Source: VRUE01 sp036557525 (GTDB lineage: Bacteria > Actinomycetota > Thermoleophilia > Solirubrobacterales > 70-9). Taken from it: 64,000 nucleotides of DNA. A model generated the notes under the pieces. It did no database searches. It saw only the letters and a program-made list of their open reading frames with translations, and was not told the origin of the DNA. The stretch covers positions 1 through 64,000 of the forward strand of contig DATBHH010000080.1 in the NCBI GenBank assembly GCA_036557525.1, written 5' to 3'. A program made the position numbers and the translations under genes. Below, in pieces: positions 17,785 to 26,373 of this stretch (its first letter is position 1; each line of letters opens with the position of its first letter).

Positions 17785-17803
17785 CCCCCGTCCTCGCCCA
17801 TCA

Positions 17804-17830
17804 CGTTTTCCATCCCTGGGATGGAAAGCG
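17804..17830. terminator. Bidirectional hairpin between convergent genes
   Basis: TTTCCATCCC at 17807-17816 is exactly complementary to GGGATGGAAA at 17818-17827 and extends outwards by CG/CG with one wobble pair. It sits in the 60-bp gap between the stops at 17784 and 17845, so it can terminate both transcripts. Confidence 0.65.
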
Positions 17831-17844
17831 TGCTTCGACTTCGC

Positions 17845-19041
17845 CTAGAGGAAGGCGCGGCCCTCGCCGCGGTAGGTCGGGACCTCGTCGATGATCCGGC
17901 CACCCTCGACCAGGCGCAGGGTGTCGAACCGCTCGCAGAGCTCGCCCGCCTTGGCGTGGCGCATGTAGACGCGATCGCCGATCCGCAGCTCGGCCGCCGG
18001 CGGGCCGAGCAGCGGTGTCTGCACCTCGCCCGCCCCCTCCTCGGCGTCGAGCTCGAGCCCCGGGGGGAGCCAGGGCGCGGGGAGGCGGGCGGGGTCGCCG
18101 CTGCCGGAGGCGAGGTAGCCGCCGCCCAGCGCGGTCGCGATCCGCGGCGAGGGCTTGCGGACGATCGGCAGCGCGAACCCCGCCGCCGGGGTCAGCGAGA
18201 AGCGGCTGTAGTGGTCGAAGAGCGTCGGCGCGTAGAAGCCCGAGCCGGCGGTGACCTCGGTGACGGCCTCCTCGGCGCCGGTCAGCTCGAGGCTGCCGGT
18301 GCCGCCGCCGTTGACGATCGGGAGCTCGGCGAACTCCCTGATCGCGGCCACGGTCTCGGCCCGGCGGGCGGCGATCTCGGCGGCCGAGCGGCGCTGCATG
18401 AACCGGATCGCCGCTCCCCGCAGGCGCCGCCCCGGGGGCGTGTCGCCGACTCCGGCGATCTGCCCCTCATAGGCCATCAGCGCCGCCAGCCGCAGCTGGG
18501 GACGTCGCTCGATCTCCCGCGCCAGGGCGACGGCCTGCTCGACGGTGTGGACGGGGGAGCGCTTCGGGCCGGCCTTGAGCCGGCCGCCCAGCGCCCACCA
18601 GCTCGCGTCGAGGTCGATGCAGACCCGGACCGGCGCCGCTCCCGCTCCGAGCACGGCCTCGATCGCGTCGAGATGCTCGGCGCAGTCGACCATCACGATC
18701 GGGGCGTCGTCCGGGTTCGCGGCCGAGCGCAGCGCCAGCTCGCCGAGCGCGTCGGAGTCGGCCGTCGGGTAGGCGAGGAGCAGGTTCTCGTAGCCACGCT
18801 CGGCCAGCCACAGGGTCTCGGGCAGGGTGAAGGTCATCAGCCCGGCGAAGCGCCGGTCGGAGTCGAGGATCCGGTCGAGGACCGCCCGGCAGCGCAGCGA
18901 CTTGCTCGCGACGCGAACCGGCTTGGCGCCGGCCCGCCCGAGCATCTCCTCCGCGTTCGCCGACATCGCGTCGAGGTCGACGAACGCGAACGGCGCCTCC
19001 ACCTCCTCGAATATCGCCTCGTACTCCGCGTGGGTCGCCAT
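17845..19041 (-). CDS. PLP-dependent amino acid aldolase/deaminase (D-threonine aldolase-like)
   Basis: A 398-residue fold-type III PLP enzyme with an alanine-racemase-like barrel and a D-serine-dehydratase-like C-terminal domain. The PLP lysine is in VRVASKSLRC near residue 46. The C-terminal pair RHAKAGELCERFD (His and Cys) is the divalent-metal site of D-threonine aldolase and D-serine dehydratase. The protein is expected to cleave or deaminate a D-beta-hydroxy amino acid. It starts 77 bp from the tRNA-Ser(GCU) gene. The exact substrate is not determinable. Confidence 0.82.
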   Translation of the reverse strand: MATHAEYEAIFEEVEAPFAFVDLDAMSANAEEMLGRAGAKPVRVASKSLRCRAVLDRILDSDRRFAGLMTFTLPETLWLAERGYENLLLAYPTADSDALGELALRSAANPDDAPIVMVDCAEHLDAIEAVLGAGAAPVRVCIDLDASWWALGGRLKAGPKRSPVHTVEQAVALAREIERRPQLRLAALMAYEGQIAGVGDTPPGRRLRGAAIRFMQRRSAAEIAARRAETVAAIREFAELPIVNGGGTGSLELTGAEEAVTEVTAGSGFYAPTLFDHYSRFSLTPAAGFALPIVRKPSPRIATALGGGYLASGSGDPARLPAPWLPPGLELDAEEGAGEVQTPLLGPPAAELRIGDRVYMRHAKAGELCERFDTLRLVEGGRIIDEVPTYRGEGRAFL

Positions 19042-19117
19042 CCGCGTTACGAGCCTAGCCCGGCAGGGCGGACGCGGGAGCGAGGGCAGAGGAGGCGGCG
19101 GTATCTTGTTCCCTCCC

Positions 19118-19206
19118 GGAGAGGTGGCCGAGTGGCTGAAGGCACTCGCCTGCTAAGCGAGTAGGGGGCGCAAGCTCTCTCGAGGGTTCGAATCCCTCCC
19201 TCTCCG
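19118..19206 (+). tRNA. tRNA-Ser (anticodon GCU)
   Basis: An 89-nt class II tRNA. The acceptor GGAGAGG pairs with CCTCTCC and the discriminator is G. The anticodon stem CTCGC/GCGAG encloses loop CTGCTAA (anticodon GCT). The long variable arm and T loop TTCGAAT are present. No CCA is encoded. Confidence 0.95.
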
Positions 19207-19214
19207 CTCCGGGC

Positions 19215-20648
19215 CTAGCCCCGCCGCGCGCGAACGACGACCCGCGCCCCCCCGGCGGGAATCATCGTCACGTTGCGGTGCCGGGCCCGCTCCGGCTCGG
19301 GCTCGGCCGCCTCGAGGTCGAGGCGCCGCGCCATCATCTCCAGCACGACGCGCTGCTCGGCCATCGCCAGCGCCGCGCCGAGGCAGCGGCGGGTACCGCC
19401 GCCGAAGGGAATCCACTCGTAGGTGCCGGGCCTGCGGCCGCTCCAGCGCTCGGGGCGGAACTCGAACGGCCGCGGGTAGACGTCCTCGCGATGGTGGAGG
19501 AGGAGGATGCTGACCAGGATCGGGGTCTCGGCCCTGATCGCGTAGGGACTGAACTGCCACGGCGCCATCACCCGGCGGCCGACGATCGGCACGACCGGCC
19601 GCGACCGCATCGCCTCGAGGATCGTCGCCTCGACCTGCTCGGCGGATTCCTCGCCGGAGCGGACCGCATCGCGCAGGCGATCGTGGGCGTCGGGCGCGCG
19701 GACCAGCCGCTCCCACGCCCAGGCGAGCGAGTTGGCCGTCGTCTCGTGGCCGGCGAGGACCAGCGTCAGCAGCTCGTCGCGGACCTCGCGGTCGCTCAGC
19801 GCCTCGCCGTCCTCGGTCCGCGCCTGCAGCAGCTGGGAGAGGATGTCGCGGCGCTCGCCGAGGTCCTCGGCGGCGCGGCGGCGGGAGATCACCGCGTAGG
19901 TCGGCCGATCGAGGATCTCGAGCCCGACCCGCGTCAAACCCACCGGCTCGTCGCGGAACAGGTTCATCAGCTCGCTGATCTGGGCCGCTGGTTTCGTCGA
20001 GGCGGCGACCAGCCGCTTGGTCGCGAATCGAAGCCAGAACTCGGGCGTGTCGCGCCGCGGCGTGCCCTCGATCCCGAAGATCCCGGACATGATCACGTCG
20101 AGGGTGATCGCCTGCATCCGCGGGGCGAGTGCGAACGGGCGCCCGAGCGGCCAGGTCCCGATCTCGCGCTCGGCCGCGGCGGCGATCGAGCGGGTGTAGC
20201 GCTCGATCGCCTCGCCGTGGAAGTTCGGCAGCAGCAGCTTTCGCTGCCGCATGTGGCGCGGTTCGAGCGCGGTGAGGACGGAGTTGGGGCCGACGATCGG
20301 CGCCAGTGGCGACTCGGCCGCAAGTGAGGGAGCCAGCTCCGGCGAGGCGGTGAACAGCGAGCGGACGTGGTCCGGATGACTGACGATGATCAGCCCGCCC
20401 GGCATCGCGGTCCGCATCCGGAAGGTCTCGCCCAGTCGCCGGCGGGCGCCGAAGACGAACTGGATCTGGCGCTGGTTGAAGCGGAGGATCTGCGCCGCCG
20501 GATGCATCTCGACGACCGGCGGGGCCGGGAGCGCCGCCTGTTCGGAGCTCGAGATCGGACCCGCGGGGGAGGCGGGGGCCTCGCCGGCGAGGTCGTTCGG
20601 GGCCCCATCCGGGGCCGCGGCGAGGGTCGATCCGGCGGGCGAGCTCAT
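19215..20648 (-). CDS. Cytochrome P450
   Basis: A 477-residue soluble P450. The I-helix oxygen-binding motif LVLAGHETTANSLAW is near residue 300. The ExxR motif is EAMR. The haem loop FGGGTRRCLGAALA has the proximal ligand Cys422. The start is placed at ATG 20648 (MSSPAG), directly downstream of a palindrome that probably serves as an operator; an upstream extension through that palindrome is unlikely. The N-terminal 45 residues are Ala/Pro-rich and unconserved. No ferredoxin reductase is adjacent. The substrate is unknown. Confidence 0.92.
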   Translation of the reverse strand: MSSPAGSTLAAAPDGAPNDLAGEAPASPAGPISSSEQAALPAPPVVEMHPAAQILRFNQRQIQFVFGARRRLGETFRMRTAMPGGLIIVSHPDHVRSLFTASPELAPSLAAESPLAPIVGPNSVLTALEPRHMRQRKLLLPNFHGEAIERYTRSIAAAAEREIGTWPLGRPFALAPRMQAITLDVIMSGIFGIEGTPRRDTPEFWLRFATKRLVAASTKPAAQISELMNLFRDEPVGLTRVGLEILDRPTYAVISRRRAAEDLGERRDILSQLLQARTEDGEALSDREVRDELLTLVLAGHETTANSLAWAWERLVRAPDAHDRLRDAVRSGEESAEQVEATILEAMRSRPVVPIVGRRVMAPWQFSPYAIRAETPILVSILLLHHREDVYPRPFEFRPERWSGRRPGTYEWIPFGGGTRRCLGAALAMAEQRVVLEMMARRLDLEAAEPEPERARHRNVTMIPAGGARVVVRARRG

Positions 20649-20656
20649 CCCGATGG

Positions 20657-20680
20657 ATGTTACACCGATCGGTGTCGCAT
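20657..20680. promoter_or_regulatory. 24-bp palindrome, likely operator between P450 and pyruvate kinase
   Basis: ACACCGATCGGTGT at 20662-20675 is a perfect 14-bp palindrome, flanked by ATG and CAT so that 20657-20680 is nearly symmetric. It lies 8 bp upstream of the P450 start and 30 bp upstream of the pyk start. TetR-family operators often look like this, but no regulator gene is adjacent. Confidence 0.6.
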
Positions 20681-20710
20681 AGAAGCGGGCGCCGACCATC
20701 TACAGTCGCT

Positions 20711-22156
20711 ATGACCATGGAGGCAGAACCGCGGAAGAGGGACGGGCGGCGGACGAAGATCATCGCGACCGTCGGGCCCGCGAGCTGGCAGGAGCACATG
20801 CTCGCCCAGCTGATCGAGGCCGGGGCCGACGTCTTCCGGCTCAACTTCTCCCACGCTGACCGCGACCGCCACGCGGCGACGATCGAGGCGATCCGCAACG
20901 CGTCCGATCAGGTCGGGCGGGACGTCGCGGTGCTCGGCGATCTGCCGGGGCAGAAGCTGCGGATCGGCGAGCTGCGCGACGACGTCGCCGAGCTCGAGAC
21001 CGGGATGCACGTGAAGCTGACGCCGCGGCAGGTCGAGGGCGACGCCGAGACGATCCCGGTCCAGTGGCCCGGGCTTTCGACCCTGCGCCGGGACGAGGAG
21101 GTCTACCTCGCCGACGGGGCGATCAGGCTCCGGGTCCGCGAGCCCGAGGCCGACGGAACCGGCGTCGACTGCGAGGTCGAGGTCGGCGGGACCCTCTCCT
21201 CGCACAAGGGGATGAACGTCCCCGGGGCGACGGCCCAGGCGACCGGCGACGGCGACATGGGCTGGGTCGAGTTCTCGGTCGAGCACGGCGTCGACCTGCT
21301 GGCGGTCTCGTTCGTCTCGACGGCCGCCGACCTCGACCCGGTGGCGGAGCGGGTGCGCTCGCTCGGCTCAGACATCCCGCTGATCGCGAAGATCGAGAAA
21401 CGGCAGGCCGCCGAGAACGCCGCGGACATCATCGAGGCGGCGACAGCCGGGATCATGGTCGCCCGCGGCGATCTCGGGATCGAGCTGCCGCTGGCCGAGG
21501 TCCCGCTCGTCCAGAAGCGGCTGATCCGGGCCGCCGGCAAACGCTCGAAGCCGGCGATCACCGCGACCCAGATGCTCGCCTCGATGGTGACCGAGCGGCG
21601 CCCGACCCGGGCCGAGGTCACCGACGTCGCCAACGCGATCTTTGACGGCACCGACGCCGTGATGCTCTCCGAGGAGACCGCGGTCGGCGGCAACCCGGTC
21701 GAGGCGGTGCGGGTCATGGACCGGATTGCGCGGGCGACTGAGCCCGACCTCCCCTACGGCGAGTGGCTGTTCAGCCGCACCGACCAGACCGACCAGGAGG
21801 TCGCCGACGCGGTCTCCTGGGGTGCGGTCGGCGCCGTTTACCGGCTCGGCCTCGCGGCGCTCGTCGTCCCCACATTCAGCGGCCGCACCGCTCGCCTCGT
21901 CTCGGCCCACCGGCCGAACGTCCCGGTGCTCGCGATCTCGCCGCGGATCGAGACCGTGCGCCGGCTCAACGTCCTGTTCGGGATCACCGCCCTGCACAGC
22001 GACCATGAGAAAGAGGTCAGCGCCCTGCTCAAGGACTGTGCCGCCCTCGCCGTCCAACAGGGGATCGCGAAATCCGGCGACCTGATCGCGATCACCGCCG
22101 GCCTGCCCCAGCAGGAACTGGGCACGAACCTGTTCGAGATCCACCGCGTGCCATGA
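20711..22156 (+). CDS. pyk: Pyruvate kinase
   Basis: A 481-residue glycolytic enzyme converting phosphoenolpyruvate and ADP to pyruvate and ATP. RRTKIIATVGPAS begins the barrel, FRLNFSHAD and GDLPGQKLRIG follow, IAKIEKRQAAEN carries the catalytic Lys, and MVARGDLGIELPL and PAITATQMLASM are the substrate-site signatures. The C-terminal regulatory domain is complete. Starts at ATG 20711 or ATG 20717 are both possible. Its stop overlaps the next gene by 4 bp. Confidence 0.96.
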   Translation: MTMEAEPRKRDGRRTKIIATVGPASWQEHMLAQLIEAGADVFRLNFSHADRDRHAATIEAIRNASDQVGRDVAVLGDLPGQKLRIGELRDDVAELETGMHVKLTPRQVEGDAETIPVQWPGLSTLRRDEEVYLADGAIRLRVREPEADGTGVDCEVEVGGTLSSHKGMNVPGATAQATGDGDMGWVEFSVEHGVDLLAVSFVSTAADLDPVAERVRSLGSDIPLIAKIEKRQAAENAADIIEAATAGIMVARGDLGIELPLAEVPLVQKRLIRAAGKRSKPAITATQMLASMVTERRPTRAEVTDVANAIFDGTDAVMLSEETAVGGNPVEAVRVMDRIARATEPDLPYGEWLFSRTDQTDQEVADAVSWGAVGAVYRLGLAALVVPTFSGRTARLVSAHRPNVPVLAISPRIETVRRLNVLFGITALHSDHEKEVSALLKDCAALAVQQGIAKSGDLIAITAGLPQQELGTNLFEIHRVP

Positions 22157-22935
22157 GCGAGGGACCTGTGCGCCTCGAGCGCGAGGAGGGCGGGCTCGCG
22201 GTCGTGACCTTCGACAGCCCGCCCCTCAACCTCTTCGACAGCAGCATGTTCGAATCGCTGCGCCAGACGGTCGACGCGATCGAGCGCGAGCCGCCCCGCG
22301 CCGTCCTCTTCCGCGCCGAGGGCCGGGCGGTCTCCGGCGGGGTCGACGTCCATGAGTTCGCCGGCGTGACGCCCGAGCAGGGGTCCGAGCTCTGGGCCGA
22401 GCTGCTGCGGGTCGTCGACCAGGTCGAACTGCTGCCGCTGCCGGTGGTGTTCGCCGCCCACGCGCTGACCCTGACCGCGGCGTTCGAGCTCGCCCTCGCC
22501 TGCGACCTGATCGTCGCCGCCCGCTCGGCCCGGTTCGGGCTGGTCGAGCGCGTCGTCGGCCTGACCCCGTCGATGGGCGGGACCCAGCGCCTCGCCGAGC
22601 GGGCCGGCAGCGGCCGCGCCCGGCAGCTGGTGATGACCGGCGACCTGTTCGGCGCCGAGGAGCTCGAGCGCTGGAACGTCGTCAACCACGTCTACGAGGA
22701 CGGGGAGCTCGACGCGCGGGCGCGCGCACTCGCGGCCGATCTCGCCTCCGGACCGACCCGGGCCCACGCGATGACCAAGCACGTCCTGCGCCGGTTCCGC
22801 GAGGGCGGGATCCCGGCGGCCGACGACGCGATCCGCGAGGACGCCGCCGAGCTGTTCGCCACCGAGGACCTCCAGCGCGCGGTTCGGAGCTTTCTCGAGG
22901 AGGGCCCGGGCCAGGCCGAGTTCGAGGGCCGCTAG
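22153..22935 (+). CDS. Enoyl-CoA hydratase/isomerase family protein
   Basis: A 260-residue crotonase-fold protein, translationally coupled to pyruvate kinase by an ATGA overlap. Both acid/base Glu positions of hydratases are present: AAFELALACD near residue 116 and FGLVERVVG near 137. However, the oxyanion-hole loop that normally reads GxxxGGGxE is AHALTLTAAFE, without its glycines. Hydratase activity is therefore uncertain and another CoA thioester reaction is possible. It overlaps the convergent GNAT gene stop by 4 bp. Confidence 0.85.
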   Translation: MSEGPVRLEREEGGLAVVTFDSPPLNLFDSSMFESLRQTVDAIEREPPRAVLFRAEGRAVSGGVDVHEFAGVTPEQGSELWAELLRVVDQVELLPLPVVFAAHALTLTAAFELALACDLIVAARSARFGLVERVVGLTPSMGGTQRLAERAGSGRARQLVMTGDLFGAEELERWNVVNHVYEDGELDARARALAADLASGPTRAHAMTKHVLRRFREGGIPAADDAIREDAAELFATEDLQRAVRSFLEEGPGQAEFEGR

Positions 22936-23516
22936 TCCCGCCCGGCTCCCGGCTCCCGCCACATCGTCGAGACGGTGACCGCCTCGTCGGGACGCCTGAA
23001 CTCGCCGACCCGCTCGAACCCGAGTCGTTCGTAGCGGGGATCGTTGGCGGAGTTGCTCGACTCGAGATAGGCGGGCATCCGCTCGGCGTCGATCCGAGTC
23101 AGGCCATCGGCAAGCAGCGCCATCCCGGCTCCCTTTCCGCGGTGGTCGGGGTGGGTGCCGAGCAGGCTCAGGTAGTAGTGGGGCTCGTCGTCGGGATGGC
23201 TTCGCTCGAACCGATCGAGCAACTCGAGGACATCCGGTGCCCGCGAGCCGACCAGGTCGTGGAGCAGCGGCTCGACCCGGTGCTCCTCGTCCTCGGTCAG
23301 CTCGACCCCGCCGGGCGGGATCCACACCGACGCAGCGGCGCCGTCGTCGGCGACCAGCACCCACGGGTAGCGGAGTGCGCTCGAGACGTGGAAGCGCCAC
23401 CAGGCCTCGAGGATCTCGCGCTCGGGGAAGGCCCAGCTCCAGAGCGGATCGTCGGCGAAAGCCGCCGTCAGCGTCTCCGTGACCCGGTCGAGGTCCCGCT
23501 CGGTGGCGACGCGCAC
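22932..23516 (-). CDS. GNAT-family N-acetyltransferase
   Basis: A 194-residue cytosolic acetyl-CoA-dependent transferase. The acetyl-CoA-binding segment LSLLGTHPDHRGKGAGMALL (motif A, R/Q-x-x-G-x-G/A) lies near residue 125, followed by YLESSNSANDPRYERLGFE, a common C-terminal element of the family. The start is GTG 23516. The acceptor substrate is unknown. It ends against the crotonase gene. Confidence 0.88.
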   Translation of the reverse strand: MRVATERDLDRVTETLTAAFADDPLWSWAFPEREILEAWWRFHVSSALRYPWVLVADDGAAASVWIPPGGVELTEDEEHRVEPLLHDLVGSRAPDVLELLDRFERSHPDDEPHYYLSLLGTHPDHRGKGAGMALLADGLTRIDAERMPAYLESSNSANDPRYERLGFERVGEFRRPDEAVTVSTMWREPGAGRD

Positions 23517-23529
23517 GACTATCCGTTGG

Positions 23530-24330
23530 TCAGGCGCCGCACGCCTTGAGGACGATTACCGTTTCGAGCTTCCTGCCGCCGCCCCGTTTCGCCTTGATGT
23601 GGAGCGTGTAGGTCTTGCCGAGTTCGGCGGCGAACTGCGACCCCGGCACCTTGGCGACGAGCTTCGTTCCCCGGACGACCCGCCGCCAGCTGTGTCCCAC
23701 GCCCTCCTGGTCGAAGCCGAGGTCGACCGCGGCGGACATTTTTTTAACGCCCGGCGCCCTGGTCGAGGCGCGGAGGGTGAAGTCGCCCGTCACGCAGCCC
23801 TTGGGAAGGGCCCTCAGCTTGATCGCCTTCGAACCGCTGACCGCCGGGGGCGTGCTGACGGCGATCCTCTGGATCACCTCGTTGTTCGAGTTGTCGTCGT
23901 CCTGGTATCCGCCTTCGTAGGGGTTTGGGAGCAGGCTCACGAAGTGGTTCATCGATTCGTTCACCGTGACCGCCGCCTTCAGCTGCGCGCTCGCGCCGGG
24001 CGCGAGTGCCCCCAGTTCGCAGATCCAGTCGTTGTACTGATTGGCGAGATTCGCCGAGTTGTCCTTGCATGTCCCCTGCGACGTCGAGACCGAGGTGTAG
24101 GGATTGTCGGCGCCCAGCCCGTGCCCACGCAACGAGAAGAGCTCGACGAAAACCGCTTCGTAGGGTTCGGTCCCGTGATTGGCGATGATGGCGTCGAAGC
24201 TGACCGACTGGCCGGGGCTGACCACCGTCGCCGACGGCGTCGCGCTGACCCCGAGGTCGATCTTGGCCTGCGCCGCCGCCGGCGCGACCAGCATCAGGAG
24301 CGCGGCCCCAAGGCAGGCTGCGAGTCTCAT
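23530..24330 (-). CDS. Secreted protein with CARDB/DUF11-like domain
   Basis: A 266-residue exported protein. Residues 1-22 (MRLAACLGAALLMLVAPAAA) are a signal peptide. Residues 25-155 (DLGVSATPSATVVSPGQSVSFDAIIANHGTEP... split here) form a CARDB/DUF11-like beta domain of the sort used for adhesion. The C-terminal 100 residues are a basic beta-rich module (GSKAIKLRALPKGC, ending VIVLKACGA) with a possible Cys-Cys pair. It is 13 bp from the GNAT gene, and transcription runs away from tRNA-Arg. No enzymatic motif is visible. Confidence 0.7.
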   Translation of the reverse strand: MRLAACLGAALLMLVAPAAAQAKIDLGVSATPSATVVSPGQSVSFDAIIANHGTEPYEAVFVELFSLRGHGLGADNPYTSVSTSQGTCKDNSANLANQYNDWICELGALAPGASAQLKAAVTVNESMNHFVSLLPNPYEGGYQDDDNSNNEVIQRIAVSTPPAVSGSKAIKLRALPKGCVTGDFTLRASTRAPGVKKMSAAVDLGFDQEGVGHSWRRVVRGTKLVAKVPGSQFAAELGKTYTLHIKAKRGGGRKLETVIVLKACGA

Positions 24331-24454
24331 CGCTCCGCGCACCGAGGAAGACTGTACGCCGGATCCGCGACCAGTCAATCGGTTTCTCGCGAAATCTCCG
24401 GGCGCGTCCGGCCGGCTGCCTGCTCCGCGCCACCCGTAGAATCCGCCTTCTCCC

Positions 24455-24528
24455 GCGCCCGTAGCTCAGTTGGATAGAGCGTCGGTCTACGAAACCGAAG
24501 GTCACAGGTTCGAATCCTGTCGGGCGCG
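24455..24528 (+). tRNA. tRNA-Arg (anticodon ACG)
   Basis: A 74-nt tRNA. The acceptor GCGCCCG pairs with CGGGCGC and the discriminator is G. The anticodon arm TCGGT-CTACGAA-ACCGA gives anticodon ACG. The T arm is ACAGG-TTCGAAT-CCTGT. No CCA is encoded. Partial copies of its 3' half occur at 26210-26251 and 39867-39920, and possibly at 31206-31222, so it looks like an integration hotspot. Confidence 0.96.
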
Positions 24529-24677
24529 TTGAGAATTTCGCCGTGAACCAGGCGCCGTTGACTGTTCCCAGGCGGAAGGCCAGGCGAGGACTTGGCGCTG
24601 CCCTCTCACCAGCAGGTCCCCGATTCAGGATCCTGGGCTGAGTTTGAGAAACCTGAGATCGCCGGTACCCTGCTGCA

Positions 24678-26054
24678 ATGCGCCTCGGGATTTGGGGGAT
24701 AGCGAGCGTCGTCTTCTTGGCGCTGGCTCCTACCGCCTCTGCCGGGCAGCGCTACGCGGCGCCCGCCGGGACGGGAACCGAATGCACGCAGGAAAAACCC
24801 TGCGAACTCAAAGATGCCGTAGGCGCGGCGAATGCCGGCGACGAGGTGATCATCACCTCCGGGACCTACGAAGCGAAAAGCCCGATCTTTGCCCCAGCAG
24901 TCACAAACGTGCAGATCCACGGTGACACGAGCGGTCCGAAGCCGAGGATCATTGCCGCCTTCGCGGGCGCTGTGTTCTCGCTCTTCCAGACCGGTGACAG
25001 CCTCAGCTACGTCGACATTGAAGACAGTGCGAACAACGGCATCGGTGCTGCCTGCTTCGGCGCAAGGCTGGAAAGGATCAGCGTGCGGATAGTCGGCGCA
25101 AGCGCCATCGGTGCCGTTGCGCAACCCGAATGCGTGATCCGCAACAGCCTCTTCCGGGTCGAAGGCGCCGGCTCGATCGGAATCCGCGGAATCGGATTGG
25201 CGCCGACCGGCTCGACCTTCGTGCGGAATGTGACAGCGATCGCGTCGGGCTCGGTATCAACCGGCGTCAGCGCCGAGTACGACGAACCGGTCGAAGGCAG
25301 CTACACCCTTGATCTGTTGAACTCGATCGCGCAGGGGGGCGAACAGGACCTGAAGGCGCTCGCAGGTGCAAAAGGCGTCGGCACCATCGCCGTCAACCAT
25401 TCCAACTTCGATACCTCGAAAGCCGAAGGCGAAGCGAAAGTGATCGACGGGGGCGGCAACCAGACGGCGCCGCCGCTCTTCGTCGACGCCGAAAACCGCA
25501 ACTACCACGAGGCGGCGGGCTCACCGACCATCGACGCCGGAATCGCGGGAGAACTCGGCCCGCTCGACCTAGACGGCAGCCCGCGCATCCTGGGTCCCGC
25601 GCCCGACATGGGTGCCTATGAGACCTCGAACCCGATGACGGTGACGCCGGTGGCCCAGCTGCAGTCCCTGAAGCTGTCGCCGACCTCATTCCGCGCCGCG
25701 AAATCAGGCGCCGCCGTGGCCAGCGCCAAGAAGAAATCGAAGGGACCGGTCGGGACGACGGTCACCTACTCCCTCTCCCTGGCCGGCAAGGTCGACTTTA
25801 CCGTCGAACAGCTCACCACCGGCCGCAAGGTCGGAAAGAAGTGCGTGAAACAGACTCCGGCGAACAAGGGGAAGAAGAAGTGCGATCTGACCAAGCGGCT
25901 CAAGGGCGGCTTCTCCGAGACCGGGGCCACCGGGCAGAACCGCTTCAAGTTCACCGGGCGTCTGGGCAGCAAGGCACTGAAGCCCGGCCGCTACCGCCTG
26001 GCCGGCAGCGCGGGTGGCGTCGCCAAGCGCGCGAATTTCAAGATCGTCGGATGA
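24678..26054 (+). CDS. Secreted right-handed beta-helix protein
   Basis: A 458-residue exported protein with a signal peptide (WGIASVVFLALAPTASA). Residues 25-310 form a parallel beta-helix: repeated rungs such as GDEVIITSGTY, AGSIGIRGIG and GSYTLDLLNS, ending with AGSPTIDAGIAGELGPLDLDG and GPAPDMGAYE, the usual end cap of choice-of-anchor polysaccharide-associated helices. The C-terminal 130 residues are a basic beta domain (VTYSLSLAGKVDFTVEQL, PGRYRLAG) homologous to the end of the propeller protein at 28363. Polysaccharide binding or lysis is plausible but not shown. Confidence 0.78.
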   Translation: MRLGIWGIASVVFLALAPTASAGQRYAAPAGTGTECTQEKPCELKDAVGAANAGDEVIITSGTYEAKSPIFAPAVTNVQIHGDTSGPKPRIIAAFAGAVFSLFQTGDSLSYVDIEDSANNGIGAACFGARLERISVRIVGASAIGAVAQPECVIRNSLFRVEGAGSIGIRGIGLAPTGSTFVRNVTAIASGSVSTGVSAEYDEPVEGSYTLDLLNSIAQGGEQDLKALAGAKGVGTIAVNHSNFDTSKAEGEAKVIDGGGNQTAPPLFVDAENRNYHEAAGSPTIDAGIAGELGPLDLDGSPRILGPAPDMGAYETSNPMTVTPVAQLQSLKLSPTSFRAAKSGAAVASAKKKSKGPVGTTVTYSLSLAGKVDFTVEQLTTGRKVGKKCVKQTPANKGKKKCDLTKRLKGGFSETGATGQNRFKFTGRLGSKALKPGRYRLAGSAGGVAKRANFKIVG

Positions 26055-26126
26055 GAACCCCGCGGCGCTGGCGCAGAACGCTCAGCAGAAGGGCGTGAAG
26101 GGGTCGAAAACGGTTTCGCGCAGGAT

Positions 26127-26180
26127 GCTTCGGTGACGCGAAGGTCCCCGCTCGGCAGGGTCATTTCGCGGGAACCGCTC
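26127..26180 (+). repeat. Dispersed non-coding repeat, copy 1
   Basis: This 54-nt stretch aligns with 30408-30463 at 44 positions with two single-base gaps. The shared core runs GCTTCGGTG, GCGAA, GTC, CCG, GCAGGG, ATTTCGC, GGAA. A GCGAA...TTCGC inverted repeat lies inside. Both copies follow a secreted-protein gene with the same C-terminal domain. The rest of the 319-bp gap 26055-26373 holds a tRNA-Arg remnant and nothing else recognised. Confidence 0.6.
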
Positions 26181-26209
26181 CGTAGAGCAAATGCGGCACC
26201 CAAGCCGAA

Positions 26210-26251
26210 TCGGTCTACCGAGGGTCACAGGTTCGAATCCTGTCGGGCGCG
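26210..26251 (+). pseudogene. tRNA-Arg(ACG) 3'-end remnant
   Basis: Bases 26223-26251 are identical to the last 29 nt of tRNA-Arg (24500-24528). The preceding TCGGTCTAC matches the 5' anticodon stem, but the loop is collapsed by a small deletion. There is no 5' half. This fits an attachment-site duplicate. Confidence 0.8.
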
Positions 26252-26373
26252 CTGAGCAGCGATCTCCCGACTTCTGCCACCTCGATATCCCGGCTCGGGC
26301 CCTGGAATTACGGCGGATCCGCCGCACGCGGTGAGACACTCGCGGCCCCCACCACCGCGAAAGGAGAGTCTCG

